From NCBI GenBank assembly GCA_015056015.1, contig SVHD01000001.1, forward strand, positions 135,636-199,635: a stretch of 64,000 bases of DNA. The letters run 5' to 3'. The position numbers and the translations under genes were made by a program. This DNA is from Clostridiales bacterium. Its GTDB lineage: Bacteria > Bacillota > Clostridia > Christensenellales > Aristaeellaceae. Shown piece by piece: positions 37,999 through 46,541 of the stretch (the first letter of the stretch is position 1; each line of letters starts with the position of its first letter). Below the pieces are notes generated by a model. That model made no database searches. It was not told the origin of the DNA and worked only from the letters and a program-made list of their open reading frames with translations.

Positions 37999-39329
37999 TC
38001 CTTTTCCGGCTCTGCCTGCATTTCCGTTTCCTCATCCTTCCGGCGATAGAGCACGGTCATGCGGCCTTCCTCCAGCATTTTCACCACGGCGGCGGCCACC
38101 TCGGGATGGAATTGCTTGCCCGCCTCTTCCCGGATAATTTCCCTGGCTTTTTCCATGGGCATGCCCAGCCGGTAGGGCCGATCGCTGGTCATGGCGTCAA
38201 AGGCGTCGGCAATTGCCAAGATATAATCGGAAATGGAAGCCTCATCCCCCTTGATGCCATCGGGATAGCCCTTGCCATCATAGGTTTCATGGTGATGCAG
38301 CACCATATTTTTCACCTGTTCGTAATAATGGGTATTACGAAGCAGATTCATGCCGATCCGGGGATGCGTCTTCATCACGGCCCATTCCTCTTCCGTCAGC
38401 CGGGCCGGCTTGCCCAGGATGGCGTCCTCAATGCCGATTTTACCGATATCATGGAAAAGCGCCGCCAGCCGCAAGGTTTCCGCCTGGGCGGGCATCAGAT
38501 GCATCTCCCGGGCGATATTGGCCGCATATTCGCTCACCCGTGCCGAATGGCCCTGGGTATAGGGATCCTTGGCTTCAATCACGTCATTGAGGGTCTGGAT
38601 CATGGCCATCTGCTGTTTCTTACCATCCAGGAACAGCTTGAAGGAATACCGTGCCAGCACCAGCGGCAGCATAAACAGGGCCGCAATATATGCACCGGAG
38701 GAAAGCTGCATCAGATACGCCAGGAAAAAGCCCACCGGCGCAGCGCAAGCCATAGACGGCAGCAGCTGGACAAACATGCCGAAAATATTGGGGAAGAAAG
38801 GCATTTCCATTTCCAGGGCCATCAGGATCATCATAATCAGGGAATTGACCACGATGGCCACCAGGATATACACCGTCATGGGCCCCAACACCCCGGGCAA
38901 AATAATATTGCCCGCTTCGCCGCCCGCCAGATAAAAAAACACCCCGGCTGCGGCCACTGTCAATACCAGATTGGCGGTATTAAAGATGCTCTTGATGGGA
39001 TCTGTATTGAAAATATGATAATAGCTTTTTCCGTCGTCGGAGGGCACCACCACAAAGGGCGATGTAATCAGGCACATAACCGTGGTGGCCAGGGGCCCCT
39101 CAATCAGGGTAATGGCCAGCACGCTGATAAAGGACATATCGATGGTGCAATCCGCCCGCACATACAAGGGCAGGCAGCGGCAGGAAAACAGAATCAGGCT
39201 GAGAATTACAAAGCGCACGGGATCAACCTCTCCCGTATTGCCGCCAAAATATTGCGTACAGGAAAGAATGCCCACGATCAGGCCCAGCGCGCCGATTGAC
39301 AGCGCATAAATCTTTGTGCTCTTTTTCAC
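37995..39329 (-). CDS. Membrane HD-GYP domain protein (probable c-di-GMP phosphodiesterase)
   Basis: A 444-residue protein. The first 230 residues hold about eight hydrophobic helices, a sensor-like membrane region. The C-terminal HD-GYP domain is intact: HSARVSEYAANIA, LFHDIGKIGI, HHHETYDGKGYPDG and ADAFDAMTSDRPYR. HD-GYP enzymes hydrolyse c-di-GMP or related dinucleotides. The start is a GTG at 39329 after GGGGGAG; the ORF-track start 26 codons upstream has no site. A 10-bp perfect hairpin (39371-39393) and a 26-codon peptide gene precede it. Confidence 0.88.
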   Translation of the reverse strand: MKKSTKIYALSIGALGLIVGILSCTQYFGGNTGEVDPVRFVILSLILFSCRCLPLYVRADCTIDMSFISVLAITLIEGPLATTVMCLITSPFVVVPSDDGKSYYHIFNTDPIKSIFNTANLVLTVAAAGVFFYLAGGEAGNIILPGVLGPMTVYILVAIVVNSLIMMILMALEMEMPFFPNIFGMFVQLLPSMACAAPVGFFLAYLMQLSSGAYIAALFMLPLVLARYSFKLFLDGKKQQMAMIQTLNDVIEAKDPYTQGHSARVSEYAANIAREMHLMPAQAETLRLAALFHDIGKIGIEDAILGKPARLTEEEWAVMKTHPRIGMNLLRNTHYYEQVKNMVLHHHETYDGKGYPDGIKGDEASISDYILAIADAFDAMTSDRPYRLGMPMEKAREIIREEAGKQFHPEVAAAVVKMLEEGRMTVLYRRKDEETEMQAEPEKD

Positions 39330-39370
39330 AGGCAATCTCCCCCTTTCGCCCAATGCTTTTTTCATCAGGA

Positions 39371-39393
39371 CGGGCTGTTTCAAAAACAGCCCG
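39371..39393. repeat. Perfect 10-bp inverted repeat between peptide gene and HD-GYP gene
   Basis: CGGGCTGTTT-CAA-AAACAGCCCG. There is no T-run after it on either strand, so it is more likely an mRNA-processing or attenuation structure than a terminator. Confidence 0.65.
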
Positions 39394-39422
39394 CCATCTT
39401 CACCCATCCCTCTGACAGGATT

Positions 39423-39503
39423 TTAGCGCCACATAAAGAAACCGCAGGACAGAATGGTAGCAGCCAGAGAGGTCAGCGCCTGGAAGAACTTGCTCATCTT
39501 CAT
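39423..39503 (-). CDS. 26-residue hydrophobic peptide of unknown function
   Basis: The frame starts after a strong AAGGAGGCTATTTTC site and encodes 26 residues: a basic N-terminus (MKMSKFFQ), an amphipathic or membrane stretch (ALTSLAATIL) and a C-terminal SCGFFMWR. It has its own promoter and precedes the HD-GYP gene by 93 bases. The C-G-F-F-M segment recalls thiolactone autoinducer cores, but no AgrB gene or charged tail is present. Too short for the ORF track. Real expression is inferred from the ribosome site. Confidence 0.5.
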   Translation of the reverse strand: MKMSKFFQALTSLAATILSCGFFMWR

Positions 39504-39557
39504 GAAAATAGCCTCCTTATTCAAGGCTCTGTCATTCGCTAACAGACAGGCTATTTT

Positions 39558-39586
39558 CCGCTCCGCTTAAAGCATATTCCAGGGAT
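39558..39586 (-). promoter_or_regulatory. Candidate promoter of the peptide/HD-GYP unit
   Basis: Minus strand TTGATC, 17-base spacer, TATGCT. Both boxes are partial matches; coordinates are approximate to a few bases. Confidence 0.45.
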
Positions 39587-39605
39587 GGGGAAAGATCAAA
39601 ATAAT

Positions 39606-40256
39606 TTAAAACCGGATCCGGCGGTTAATGGCGTCCAGCACCGCATGCACCACCGCGCTATCCGCATCCTCTTTTTCAAAGGCGGCGCCCACCAGATATT
39701 CCGCGCCGTATGGATTTTCCATGGCTACCGACGCCAGCATCACCCGCCGGCCGTCCAGCATGGTGCTGCCCGTTTCGGTAATGCGCACAAAGGTATCATC
39801 CGATAAAAAATGATTGATGGCATTGGCCGCAGCCAGGGCGATCACCCGCTGCTTTTCCGCCAATCGGCCCTGGGCTATCCCCTGAAAGGCCTGATCCCCC
39901 AGGGAAAGATGAACGGTGGCCTCCGCCTCCCGTTTATTCATGGAAAGGGACAGCCGATCGCATACCAGCCGGGAGGGCCCGGCCAGGGCATTTTTCCCGG
40001 CCGAAAAGGCGCAGGGAATCTGGGCGATGGAAATCACCCGATGATCGATATACAGCCCAAACTGCGCCATCAGCGCCGATTGCACATCCCGGGCAATCTG
40101 TTTGGGAGAGCGGGAATCATCCGCCAGGATATGAATTTCCCTGGGCAGCCCATTTTCTTCCAGCATACGGCAGGCCTGAACGCCGGGCAATTTTTCTACC
40201 AGCGTTCCCATATCCACCGCCTTCTGGCTGGGCTTTTCATGCATCGATCCGGGCAT
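39606..40256 (-). CDS. Conserved hypothetical protein
   Basis: A 216-residue soluble protein. REIHILADDSRSPKQIARDVQSALMAQFGLYIDHRVISIAQI is a compact alpha/beta segment that I recall from unnamed Firmicute proteins but cannot assign. The second half (ATVHLSLGDQAFQGIAQG, VRITETGSTMLDGRRVMLASVAM) looks like a paired beta-rich repeat domain. The ORF begins at 40289, but GGGAG-AAGGA fits the ATG at 40256 better. It is preceded by a strong promoter with a palindrome and followed by the peptide and HD-GYP genes. Confidence 0.6.
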   Translation of the reverse strand: MPGSMHEKPSQKAVDMGTLVEKLPGVQACRMLEENGLPREIHILADDSRSPKQIARDVQSALMAQFGLYIDHRVISIAQIPCAFSAGKNALAGPSRLVCDRLSLSMNKREAEATVHLSLGDQAFQGIAQGRLAEKQRVIALAAANAINHFLSDDTFVRITETGSTMLDGRRVMLASVAMENPYGAEYLVGAAFEKEDADSAVVHAVLDAINRRIRF

Positions 40257-40322
40257 ATATCCTTCTCCCGCTTGAATATTTGCGTTCATTGCGCCGGTCT
40301 TTCACGGGCAAAATACAAAATT

Positions 40323-40351
40323 ATTGTAGCAAATTCGACGATATTCGTCAA
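40323..40351 (-). promoter_or_regulatory. Promoter with overlapping palindrome
   Basis: Minus strand TTGACG, 17-base spacer, TACAAT. GACGA-TAT-TCGTC (40337-40349) overlaps the -35 and spacer, a repressor-like position. Confidence 0.75.
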
Positions 40352-40404
40352 TGGCATTTCTTTTGCAGACAGCGGATTTTCCCTCCGAAATCTATCCCCT
40401 CGTC

Positions 40405-40433
40405 TTGCCAGCCAACGGAAATGAGCGTATAAT
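40405..40433 (+). promoter_or_regulatory. Promoter of the HAD/GlpQ pair
   Basis: TTGCCA, 17-base spacer, TATAAT. Confidence 0.75.
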
Positions 40434-40466
40434 AAATGCAATACCTGGAAAATGGAGGGAAAAACC

Positions 40467-41189
40467 ATGAATCCGGAAAAAATTAAATTGGTGGCCTTCG
40501 ATCTGGATGGCACCCTGACCCAGCATAAGAGCAAGCTGGGCGATCAGAACCGCCAGATTCTGGATGCTCTGGGGAAAAAATACCGCTTGGTGATGGTGGG
40601 CGCAGGCATGTGCCGCCGGATTTTTGAGCAGATGAATCATTATCCCCTTGATATCATCGGCAATTATGGCATGCAATACGCCAAATACAATCCCGAAACC
40701 GGGGATATTGATATCGTTCGCAACGCCCAGCTGCCCTGCGATCGGGAAAGCGTGGAAAAGCGGGTAACCGCCATGCGGGAAAAATATGGCTTTACGGAAT
40801 TCGCCGGGGATAACGTGGAATATCATGATTCCGGCTGCGTCACCTTCCCCATCCTGGGCACCAAGGCCGCCCTGCCCGATAAGCTGGCCTTTGACCCGGA
40901 TCGCTCAAAGCGCCGGAAGATTTATGCCGATATCAAATCCGTATTCAGTGATTATATCGTATTCGTGGGGGGATCCTCCTCCTTCGATATGACCCCCGCC
41001 CCCTATGACAAGGCCTATGCCCTGGATCTGTATTGCAAGGAGCATGGCATCGCCCATGATGAAGTGGTCTTCGTGGGGGATGATTACGGCGAAGGCGGCA
41101 ATGACGAATCCGTTTTCAAGGCTGATTTCAATTTTATCAAGATCGACAATTATGAAAAGCTGCCCCAGGCCGTGGCCGAACTGCTGTAA
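40467..41189 (+). CDS. HAD-IIB family phosphatase
   Basis: A 240-residue HAD superfamily protein: VAFDLDGTLTQHKS is the nucleophile motif, MVGAG motif II, and VVFVGDDYGEGGNDESVF the acidic motif. The capped layout and the GNYGMQY stretch resemble phosphomannomutase-like or sucrose-phosphatase-like subgroup IIB members. Substrate is unknown. The ATG at 40467 after GGAGGG is used. It is followed after 14 bases by the phosphodiesterase gene. Confidence 0.82.
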   Translation: MNPEKIKLVAFDLDGTLTQHKSKLGDQNRQILDALGKKYRLVMVGAGMCRRIFEQMNHYPLDIIGNYGMQYAKYNPETGDIDIVRNAQLPCDRESVEKRVTAMREKYGFTEFAGDNVEYHDSGCVTFPILGTKAALPDKLAFDPDRSKRRKIYADIKSVFSDYIVFVGGSSSFDMTPAPYDKAYALDLYCKEHGIAHDEVVFVGDDYGEGGNDESVFKADFNFIKIDNYEKLPQAVAELL

Positions 41190-41203
41190 AGGAGGAAATC
41201 ATC

Positions 41204-41989
41204 ATGAAAAATTACTGGACCCTCAGTGAAGATAATATCTTCGTCGCCGCCCACCGTGGCTTTTCCGAAAAATATCCGGAAAACACCATTCCTGCCTTTC
41301 AGGCCGCCATTGATCTGAATGTGGATCAATTGGAAATTGATATCCGGGTTACCAAGGATGATCAGCTGGTGATCATTCATGACGCCACCGTGGATCGTAC
41401 CACCAACGGCACCGGCAAGGTATGCGATTATACCCTGGAAGAATTGCGCCGCCTGGACGCCGGATCCTGGAAGGGCGAAGAATTCAAAGGCCTGCAGATT
41501 CCTACCCTCATCGAATTTATGGATCTGGTGAAGGATCTGCCCGATATGACCATCGATTTTGAACTCAAGGAATATCCCGTGGCGGGCTGGGAAGAAAAAT
41601 CCTATTCCGTCTGCGATCGGGTGATGAAAATCATCGATGATTACGGCTACACCGATCGCTGCGTGATCAATACCTTCAATGGCAAGCTGCATGGCTATAT
41701 CCATAAGAAATACGGCAAGAAATATCGCCAGCATGTGTATTATCCCCCGGCCTACATGGGCGAATATGACGAAGAGCCCTACAACTACGCCTATTGCAGC
41801 TGCATGTTCCGCTCCGTCAAGAAGGATTACGATTGGATGAAGGCCCGCGGCGTGCAGCCCTGGGCGGGTGCCTCCGTCAAGAATGCGGAAACCGTGGATC
41901 AGGCCATCGCCGATGGCGCCGTGCTGATCACCTGCAATAACCCCGATGTGATTCTGCAGCTGCTCCGGGAACGGGGAAAGCATAAGTAA
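41204..41989 (+). CDS. glpQ: Glycerophosphodiester phosphodiesterase
   Basis: A 261-residue TIM barrel of the GDPD family: AAHRGFSEKYPENT holds the first catalytic His, QLEIDIRVTKDDQLVIIHDATVDRTTNGTG the metal Glu/Asp and second His. It cleaves glycerophosphodiesters to glycerol 3-phosphate and an alcohol. No signal peptide, so it is cytoplasmic. The start follows AAAGGAGG. A GpsA-like gene at 44081 is nearby but not in the same operon. Confidence 0.92.
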   Translation: MKNYWTLSEDNIFVAAHRGFSEKYPENTIPAFQAAIDLNVDQLEIDIRVTKDDQLVIIHDATVDRTTNGTGKVCDYTLEELRRLDAGSWKGEEFKGLQIPTLIEFMDLVKDLPDMTIDFELKEYPVAGWEEKSYSVCDRVMKIIDDYGYTDRCVINTFNGKLHGYIHKKYGKKYRQHVYYPPAYMGEYDEEPYNYAYCSCMFRSVKKDYDWMKARGVQPWAGASVKNAETVDQAIADGAVLITCNNPDVILQLLRERGKHK

Positions 41990-41990
41990 G

Positions 41991-42070
41991 AAGGGTGTGG
42001 CTAAGCCCCCCCTTCCGGGAAAGCCGCACCGGATATTTCCGATATGTTCGAATTTGCCTGAATGCCAGTG
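41991..42070 (+). repeat. Palindromic intergenic element, copy 11 (degenerate)
   Basis: The hairpin has decayed, but GGGAAAGCCGCACCGGATATTT and CTGAATGCCAGTG of the block and tail are preserved. Confidence 0.65.
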
Positions 42071-42074
42071 AATC

Positions 42075-42122
42075 AAAAAACGGCACCGGAGAGAAAATCG
42101 TCTCTCCGGCGTCGTTTTTTTG
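42075..42122. terminator. Bidirectional intrinsic terminator
   Basis: AAAAAACGGCACCGGAGAGA...TCTCTCCGGCGTCGTTTTTTT between convergent glpQ and MATE genes; a relative of the one at 11681. Confidence 0.88.
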
Positions 42123-42158
42123 TTTTCATTCCGTTTGTGGTAATATTGATTCGTTTCC

Positions 42159-43529
42159 TTAGGCAGCTGCAGCTTCCGTCTTCAGATAGCGCTTTCTCAC
42201 CGCGAAATAGCAGATCAACTGCCCTGCCGTGCCCAGCACCCAGGAAACGGGATAGGAAATAAAGAGGCATTCCAGGGTGGGCCAGACGGCAAAGACGGTA
42301 TAGACCCACGCAACCCGTAAGCCGCAGATAAAGGCCAGGGAAATCAGCATGCTGGGCATGGAGCAGCCAATCCCCCGCAGATGCCCCACGCACACCTCAT
42401 TGGTGCCCAGGGCGAAATGGAACAGGCATTTATTTTTCAAATGAATCATGCCCATGGCAATGACGGCGGGATCGCTGTTATAAATCGAAAGCAGCACCGG
42501 CCCCAGGAAATAAAGCCCCAGGCCAATAGCCGTGGAAATACAGCAGACCAGGCCCAGGCAAATCCAGAGAATTTTTTTGACCCGTTCCGGCTTTTGCGCC
42601 CCCATATTCTGGCTGGTAAAAGTCATATCCGCCTGCTGCATGGAGCTCATGGCAGTGAACGCAAAGCCCTCCAGATTGCCGGCTGCGGTATGCCCGGCCA
42701 TGGTTACCGAACCAAAGGAATTGATGGCCGATTGAATCAGCACATTGGATATCGCAAACAGAGAGCTCTGCAGCCCCGCCGGCAGCCCCACCCGCACAAT
42801 GGCTGCAAACTGACGCTTATCAATCTTCAATTTCCGCAGATCCAGCCGGATGGAGGAATCCGCACGCATCAGCCGCCGGAGCACCAGGAACGCAGACACC
42901 GCCTGGGATGCAATGGTGGCCAGGGCCACGCCATCCACCGACATGCCAAAGCCCAGCACAAATATCAGATTCAGGCCCACATTGATCAGCCCGGAAAAGG
43001 TGAGAATATACAAAGGCCGCTTGCTGTCCCCTGCACCGCGAAGAATAGCAGCACAGAAATTATACATCAGGTTAAAGGGCATGCCCGCAAAATAGATTTG
43101 CATATAAAGGGTGGCGCCCTCAATCACATCATCCGGCGTACCCATCCAATTCAGGAAAATCCGGGCAAAGGAAACGCCGATCACCGTCAGAAACAGCCCG
43201 CAGACCCCTGCCACCAGAACGGCCGTATGCACCGCCTGATGCACGCCCTTTTCATCCTTGGCGCCCCAGGCCCGGGCCACCGCCACGCTGGCGCCCACGG
43301 AAAGCCCCATAAACAGATTCACAATCAGGTTAATCAGCGCCGATGTGGCGCCCACGGCGGCCAGGGCCTCTTTTCCCGAAAACTGGCCCACCACCACAAT
43401 ATCCGCCGCATTATATAATAATTGCAAAACACCGGTCAGGATCAGCGGCAGGGCAAAGCGAAGTATTTTCCCCGTCAGCGGCCCGGAACACATATCCATG
43501 GTCTCACGGCCCGTTTTTCTTCGGAACAT
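42159..43529 (-). CDS. MATE family efflux transporter (second of two)
   Basis: A 456-residue, twelve-helix exporter. LLYNAADIVVVGQFSGKEALAAVGA is the N-half signature, and NVLIQSAINSFGSVTMAGH its partner in the second half. ATG at 43529 is used because GGAGG lies six bases upstream; the ORF track starts 39 codons earlier in non-coding leader. It shares general layout with the gene at 32400 but not its operon. Substrate unknown. Confidence 0.92.
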   Translation of the reverse strand: MFRRKTGRETMDMCSGPLTGKILRFALPLILTGVLQLLYNAADIVVVGQFSGKEALAAVGATSALINLIVNLFMGLSVGASVAVARAWGAKDEKGVHQAVHTAVLVAGVCGLFLTVIGVSFARIFLNWMGTPDDVIEGATLYMQIYFAGMPFNLMYNFCAAILRGAGDSKRPLYILTFSGLINVGLNLIFVLGFGMSVDGVALATIASQAVSAFLVLRRLMRADSSIRLDLRKLKIDKRQFAAIVRVGLPAGLQSSLFAISNVLIQSAINSFGSVTMAGHTAAGNLEGFAFTAMSSMQQADMTFTSQNMGAQKPERVKKILWICLGLVCCISTAIGLGLYFLGPVLLSIYNSDPAVIAMGMIHLKNKCLFHFALGTNEVCVGHLRGIGCSMPSMLISLAFICGLRVAWVYTVFAVWPTLECLFISYPVSWVLGTAGQLICYFAVRKRYLKTEAAAA

Positions 43530-43678
43530 GGCCATCCTCCTGCGTTTTATTTTCCCATTTATTGTAACACAGATTTTTCCCGGCGGATACCTTTTCCGCA
43601 ATTTTCGTTTCATTCTTTTCACCCGCCTTTTCCCGCCGCATACCATAAAAGCGAGGGCAGAAAAAAGGAGGAGATTGC

Positions 43679-43903
43679 ATGAATTATCCCACCCCCAATT
43701 GTAACCGGAAGGCCTGCTGCCTGCGCACGGGCGGCGCTATCTGCTTCTTTGCTTTTCTCTTCGCCCTGGCCCTGGGCCTGATTCTGGGCGCCGTCTTTTA
43801 TGAAACCATCCTGCCCGCCCTGGCCGCCGTCATCGTTTTTGCCGCGGTTATTCTGGCAGTCATTATCGCGCTGGTGATTTCCTGGCGCTTCCGGGGCGAT
43901 TAA
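43679..43903 (+). CDS. Small membrane protein
   Basis: A 74-residue protein with two hydrophobic helices (AICFFAFLFALALGLILGAVF and ALAAVIVFAAVILAVIIALVI) after a Cys-bearing N-terminus (NYPTPNCNRKACCLRTGG), ending in RFRGD. AAGGAGGAG precedes the ATG. I do not recognise the family. It stands alone between a divergent MATE gene and an element. Confidence 0.65.
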   Translation: MNYPTPNCNRKACCLRTGGAICFFAFLFALALGLILGAVFYETILPALAAVIVFAAVILAVIIALVISWRFRGD

Positions 43904-43934
43904 CGCCCCGCCCGGCCGCCCTCGCCGGGTACAT

Positions 43935-43973
43935 CCGGCAGAATAATGCGGCAGAATAATGCGGCAGAATAAT
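43935..43973 (+). repeat. Three tandem 13-base repeats
   Basis: CGGCAGAATAATG occurs three times without gaps and runs straight into the left end of element copy 12. Confidence 0.9.
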
Positions 43974-44064
43974 GCGGGAGGGTATTTCTTTTGAAAAAGA
44001 AATACCCTCCCGCACCCTCCCAAAGAAAACTGCTTCGGGAAGATTCAATTCAATATCAATTCCG
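43974..44064 (+). repeat. Palindromic intergenic element, copy 12
   Basis: Arms GCGGGAGGGTATTTCTTTT and complement (43974-44013), ACCCTCCCAAAGAAAACTG; the CTGG/CCAG tail is lost. Confidence 0.85.
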
Positions 44065-44080
44065 GGTTTCCCCGTATTTT

Positions 44081-45124
44081 TTATTTTTCCAGTTCGTAGC
44101 GGAAGGCCTGCCAGGGAATATCCACCGGCTTCTTTTCCACAATAATTTCATAGATGTGCATCAGCAGGGGGAAATCCTTTTCCTGCAGTTCGCCGGCGGC
44201 GATCTTCTTTTTCACCGCCCGGGCAGAGCGGGTGGCAATCACGATGGATTCCAGGGTAACGCCCTTGAGGGTTTCCATGGCCTCATCAAAGGAAAGGCCC
44301 CGGCCCAGCAGGGTGCCGATTTTCCGGGTGCGGCCGCCAAAGACCGTCACATACAGATCGCCGATGCCCAGCATCAGGCTGTCTTCCTCCGCGCCCATAT
44401 AGGCCAGCAGCTTTTTCATTTCCTTGGCGCTCTGGCCAAAGAGGGCGGCCTGAGAATTGTAATGCTCCTTGCCGATAACGCCCTCCCGCTTTTCGGAAAG
44501 ACCGATGGCCAGGCTGACGCCCAGGGCGTAAGCATTCTTCATGGCCACAGAGGCCTCCACACCGATAATATCATTGGAAATGCTCACATGATAATAGCTG
44601 GTTTCAAAGAGAGAGCGAATCCAGCGCAGCAGATCCATATCCTTGCCGCAGAAGGTCACTTCGGACCAATCCAGATCGGCCAATTCATAGCTGGTGCAGG
44701 GGCCGCCCACCGCATTGAGCTTAAGGCCCCGATTGCCGGAAAGCTGTTCAAACAGATCGGGATACACCATCAGATTGCCGTCTTCATCATCCATCATACC
44801 CTTGGTGACGGTGAGAATGGGCAATTCCTTATCCACTACCTTGAGCACATTTTCCGCAAACCATTCCACGCCGAAGGAGCTGACGCCGCCCACCAGCAGA
44901 TCTGCGCCCTTGAGCGCTTCCTGCATTTCTTCAAACTGGTAGTAGGTATAGCTTTCCGGCAGCTGCCGCTTCATGGTCATATGGAAGCCGGTTTCCCGGG
45001 CATGATCGATGATTTCCCGATCCAGGGGGGTGCCCACCAGGCGGACGGTATGGCCGTTATCGGCGGCAGGGATGCCAATGGCGCTGCCCATCATGCCGGC
45101 GCCCACAATCGTAATAATGCTCAT
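44081..45124 (-). CDS. NAD(P)-dependent glycerol-3-phosphate dehydrogenase-like protein
   Basis: A 347-residue dehydrogenase of the GpsA superfamily: TIVGAGMMGSAIG is the Rossmann loop, ILTVTKGMMDD the substrate-side Lys motif, and VAMKNAYALGVSLAIG holds the catalytic Lys, followed by GIGDLYVTVFGGRTRK. GpsA reduces dihydroxyacetone phosphate for lipid synthesis. Differences from classical GpsA in the N-terminal loop leave the possibility of a related sugar-phosphate substrate. It is divergent from a DeoR regulator, suggesting carbon-source control. Confidence 0.85.
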   Translation of the reverse strand: MSIITIVGAGMMGSAIGIPAADNGHTVRLVGTPLDREIIDHARETGFHMTMKRQLPESYTYYQFEEMQEALKGADLLVGGVSSFGVEWFAENVLKVVDKELPILTVTKGMMDDEDGNLMVYPDLFEQLSGNRGLKLNAVGGPCTSYELADLDWSEVTFCGKDMDLLRWIRSLFETSYYHVSISNDIIGVEASVAMKNAYALGVSLAIGLSEKREGVIGKEHYNSQAALFGQSAKEMKKLLAYMGAEEDSLMLGIGDLYVTVFGGRTRKIGTLLGRGLSFDEAMETLKGVTLESIVIATRSARAVKKKIAAGELQEKDFPLLMHIYEIIVEKKPVDIPWQAFRYELEK

Positions 45125-45172
45125 GGCTGATTTCTCCTTTATGCTTCAATGGCCGGTTTTCCGGCTGATTCC

Positions 45173-45200
45173 ATTGTAATCCGGATGGAATAAATGTCAA
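45173..45200 (-). promoter_or_regulatory. Promoter of the gpsA-like gene
   Basis: Minus strand TTGACA, 16-base spacer, TACAAT. Confidence 0.85.
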
Positions 45201-45268
45201 GCTATGATTCAAATCTTGATAATTTTGCAAAATAAAGCAAAACTTTTTCAAACTTTATCATTTTCATC

Positions 45269-45297
45269 TTGACGAATCATTCCTCCTGTGCTACCTT
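45269..45297 (+). promoter_or_regulatory. Promoter of the deoR-type gene
   Basis: TTGACG, 17-base spacer, TACCTT, divergent from the gpsA promoter about 70 bases away. Confidence 0.65.
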
Positions 45298-45328
45298 CAA
45301 AGCAGCAAACGGCGCAGGAGGGGAAAAT

Positions 45329-46036
45329 ATGCTGCAAAAAGAGAGACAGGATCAGCTGCTGAAAATTCTGCAGGAGCGGCGTTATGCCAGCATCACGGAA
45401 CTGGCGGGAGAAATTTTCGTCAGCACCGCCACCATCCGGCGGGATTTAAAAATTCTGGAGCAGCAGGGCCTGGTGCATTTAAGCTACGGCGGGGTATCCC
45501 TGAGCCAGTCCGGACGGAAAAATGTGCCCCTTCCCCTGCGCCAGGCAGAGCATGTGGCCGTCAAGCAGCGCATTGCCCAGCGGGCGGCGACGCTGATTCA
45601 GCCCCATGATACGATCATCATGGACGGCTCTTCCACGGTGCAGCATATCGCGGAATTTCTCACCCCGGATATGGATCTGACCATTTTTACCTATTGTGTG
45701 GATACCGCCGCCCTGCTGGCCCGGAAAAATATCCCGGTGCATTGCCTGGGCGGGCAGTATCAACTGCATTCCGCCGTCACCACCGGCTATTTTGCCGAAA
45801 AGAATGCGGAAATGATCACTGCGGATCTTTGCTTTCTTTCTTCTCAGGGGCTGAATACCGAAACGGGCTTTATCACCGATTCCAGCGCTGAAGAAACCCG
45901 GCTGCGCCAGATTTTCATGCGCCAGTCCAAGCGCCGCATCTTCCTCTGCGATTCCTCCAAATTCGGCCAGAATCATCCCTTTATCCTGGCCAATATTCGG
46001 GAAATGGACGAAATCATCAGCGATGAAAATATATAA
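45329..46036 (+). CDS. DeoR-family transcriptional regulator
   Basis: A 235-residue regulator. The N-terminal HTH has the family signature ERQDQLLKILQERRYASITELA and VSTATIRRDLKILEQQGLV; the C-terminal sugar-phosphate-sensing domain has TIIMDGSSTVQHIAE, and the late CDSSKFGQ block. The ATG at 45329 after GGAGGGG is used. Its divergent partner, the GpsA-like gene, is the likely target. Confidence 0.9.
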   Translation: MLQKERQDQLLKILQERRYASITELAGEIFVSTATIRRDLKILEQQGLVHLSYGGVSLSQSGRKNVPLPLRQAEHVAVKQRIAQRAATLIQPHDTIIMDGSSTVQHIAEFLTPDMDLTIFTYCVDTAALLARKNIPVHCLGGQYQLHSAVTTGYFAEKNAEMITADLCFLSSQGLNTETGFITDSSAEETRLRQIFMRQSKRRIFLCDSSKFGQNHPFILANIREMDEIISDENI

Positions 46037-46051
46037 AGGCGGAATATACGG

Positions 46052-46378
46052 ATGAAGCCATGCTATTGCGGCCATGATTGCAGCCGCTGTATCACCTATC
46101 TGGCCACCATACGGCAGGATGAGGCGCTGCGGAAGGAAAGCCAGCGCTTTTATCAGGAACACTTTCACCAGGAACTGCCCCTTGCGGAAATATCCTGCCT
46201 TGGCGGAAGAAGCAATCAGGTAATGCCCCTGTGCCGGGAGTGTCCCTTTGCCCGATGCTGTCGGGAAAAGGGATTGGATTCCTGCAGTGCGTGCCCTGCC
46301 CCCTGCCGGGAATATCTGCAATACCGGAAAAAATACGTCAATCGCTGCCTGCAAATTGAAGAAGAATCCTTACTGTAA
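46052..46378 (+). CDS. DUF3795-like Cys-rich protein
   Basis: A 108-residue protein with ten Cys residues in zinc-binding pairs: CYCGHDCSRCITY at the start and CRECPFARCCREKGLDSC, SACPAPC. The C-G-x-D-C-x2-C opening fits DUF3795, of unknown function. It follows the DeoR gene by 15 bases and is probably cotranscribed. No membrane segment. Confidence 0.75.
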   Translation: MKPCYCGHDCSRCITYLATIRQDEALRKESQRFYQEHFHQELPLAEISCLGGRSNQVMPLCRECPFARCCREKGLDSCSACPAPCREYLQYRKKYVNRCLQIEEESLL

Positions 46379-46421
46379 AAAACGCCTTTTGCAGAAATTT
46401 TTCCTGCATCTTTATGGATAA

Positions 46422-46523
46422 CTGGCACTCAAAATAATTCGTACACCCCTGAAATATCCAGAATAAGTTTTCTTTGGGAGAGCGCGAGAGGGTCTTTCTT
46501 TTTCAAAAGAAAGACCCTCTCGC
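46422..46523 (-). repeat. Palindromic intergenic element, copy 13 (inverted, GCGAGAGGG subtype)
   Basis: Minus strand: GCGAGAGGGTCTTTCTTTT hairpin (46484-46523), GCTCTCCCAAAGAAAACTT, TCTGGATATTTC and TGCCAG. Confidence 0.86.
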
Positions 46524-46541
46524 ATATATTTCCTCATTTCG

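Noticed and set aside
44000-45130. Antisense 379-residue ORF 43991..45130
   Set aside because: Shadow of the gpsA-like gene; the minus-strand frame has the Rossmann motif, promoter and ribosome site.
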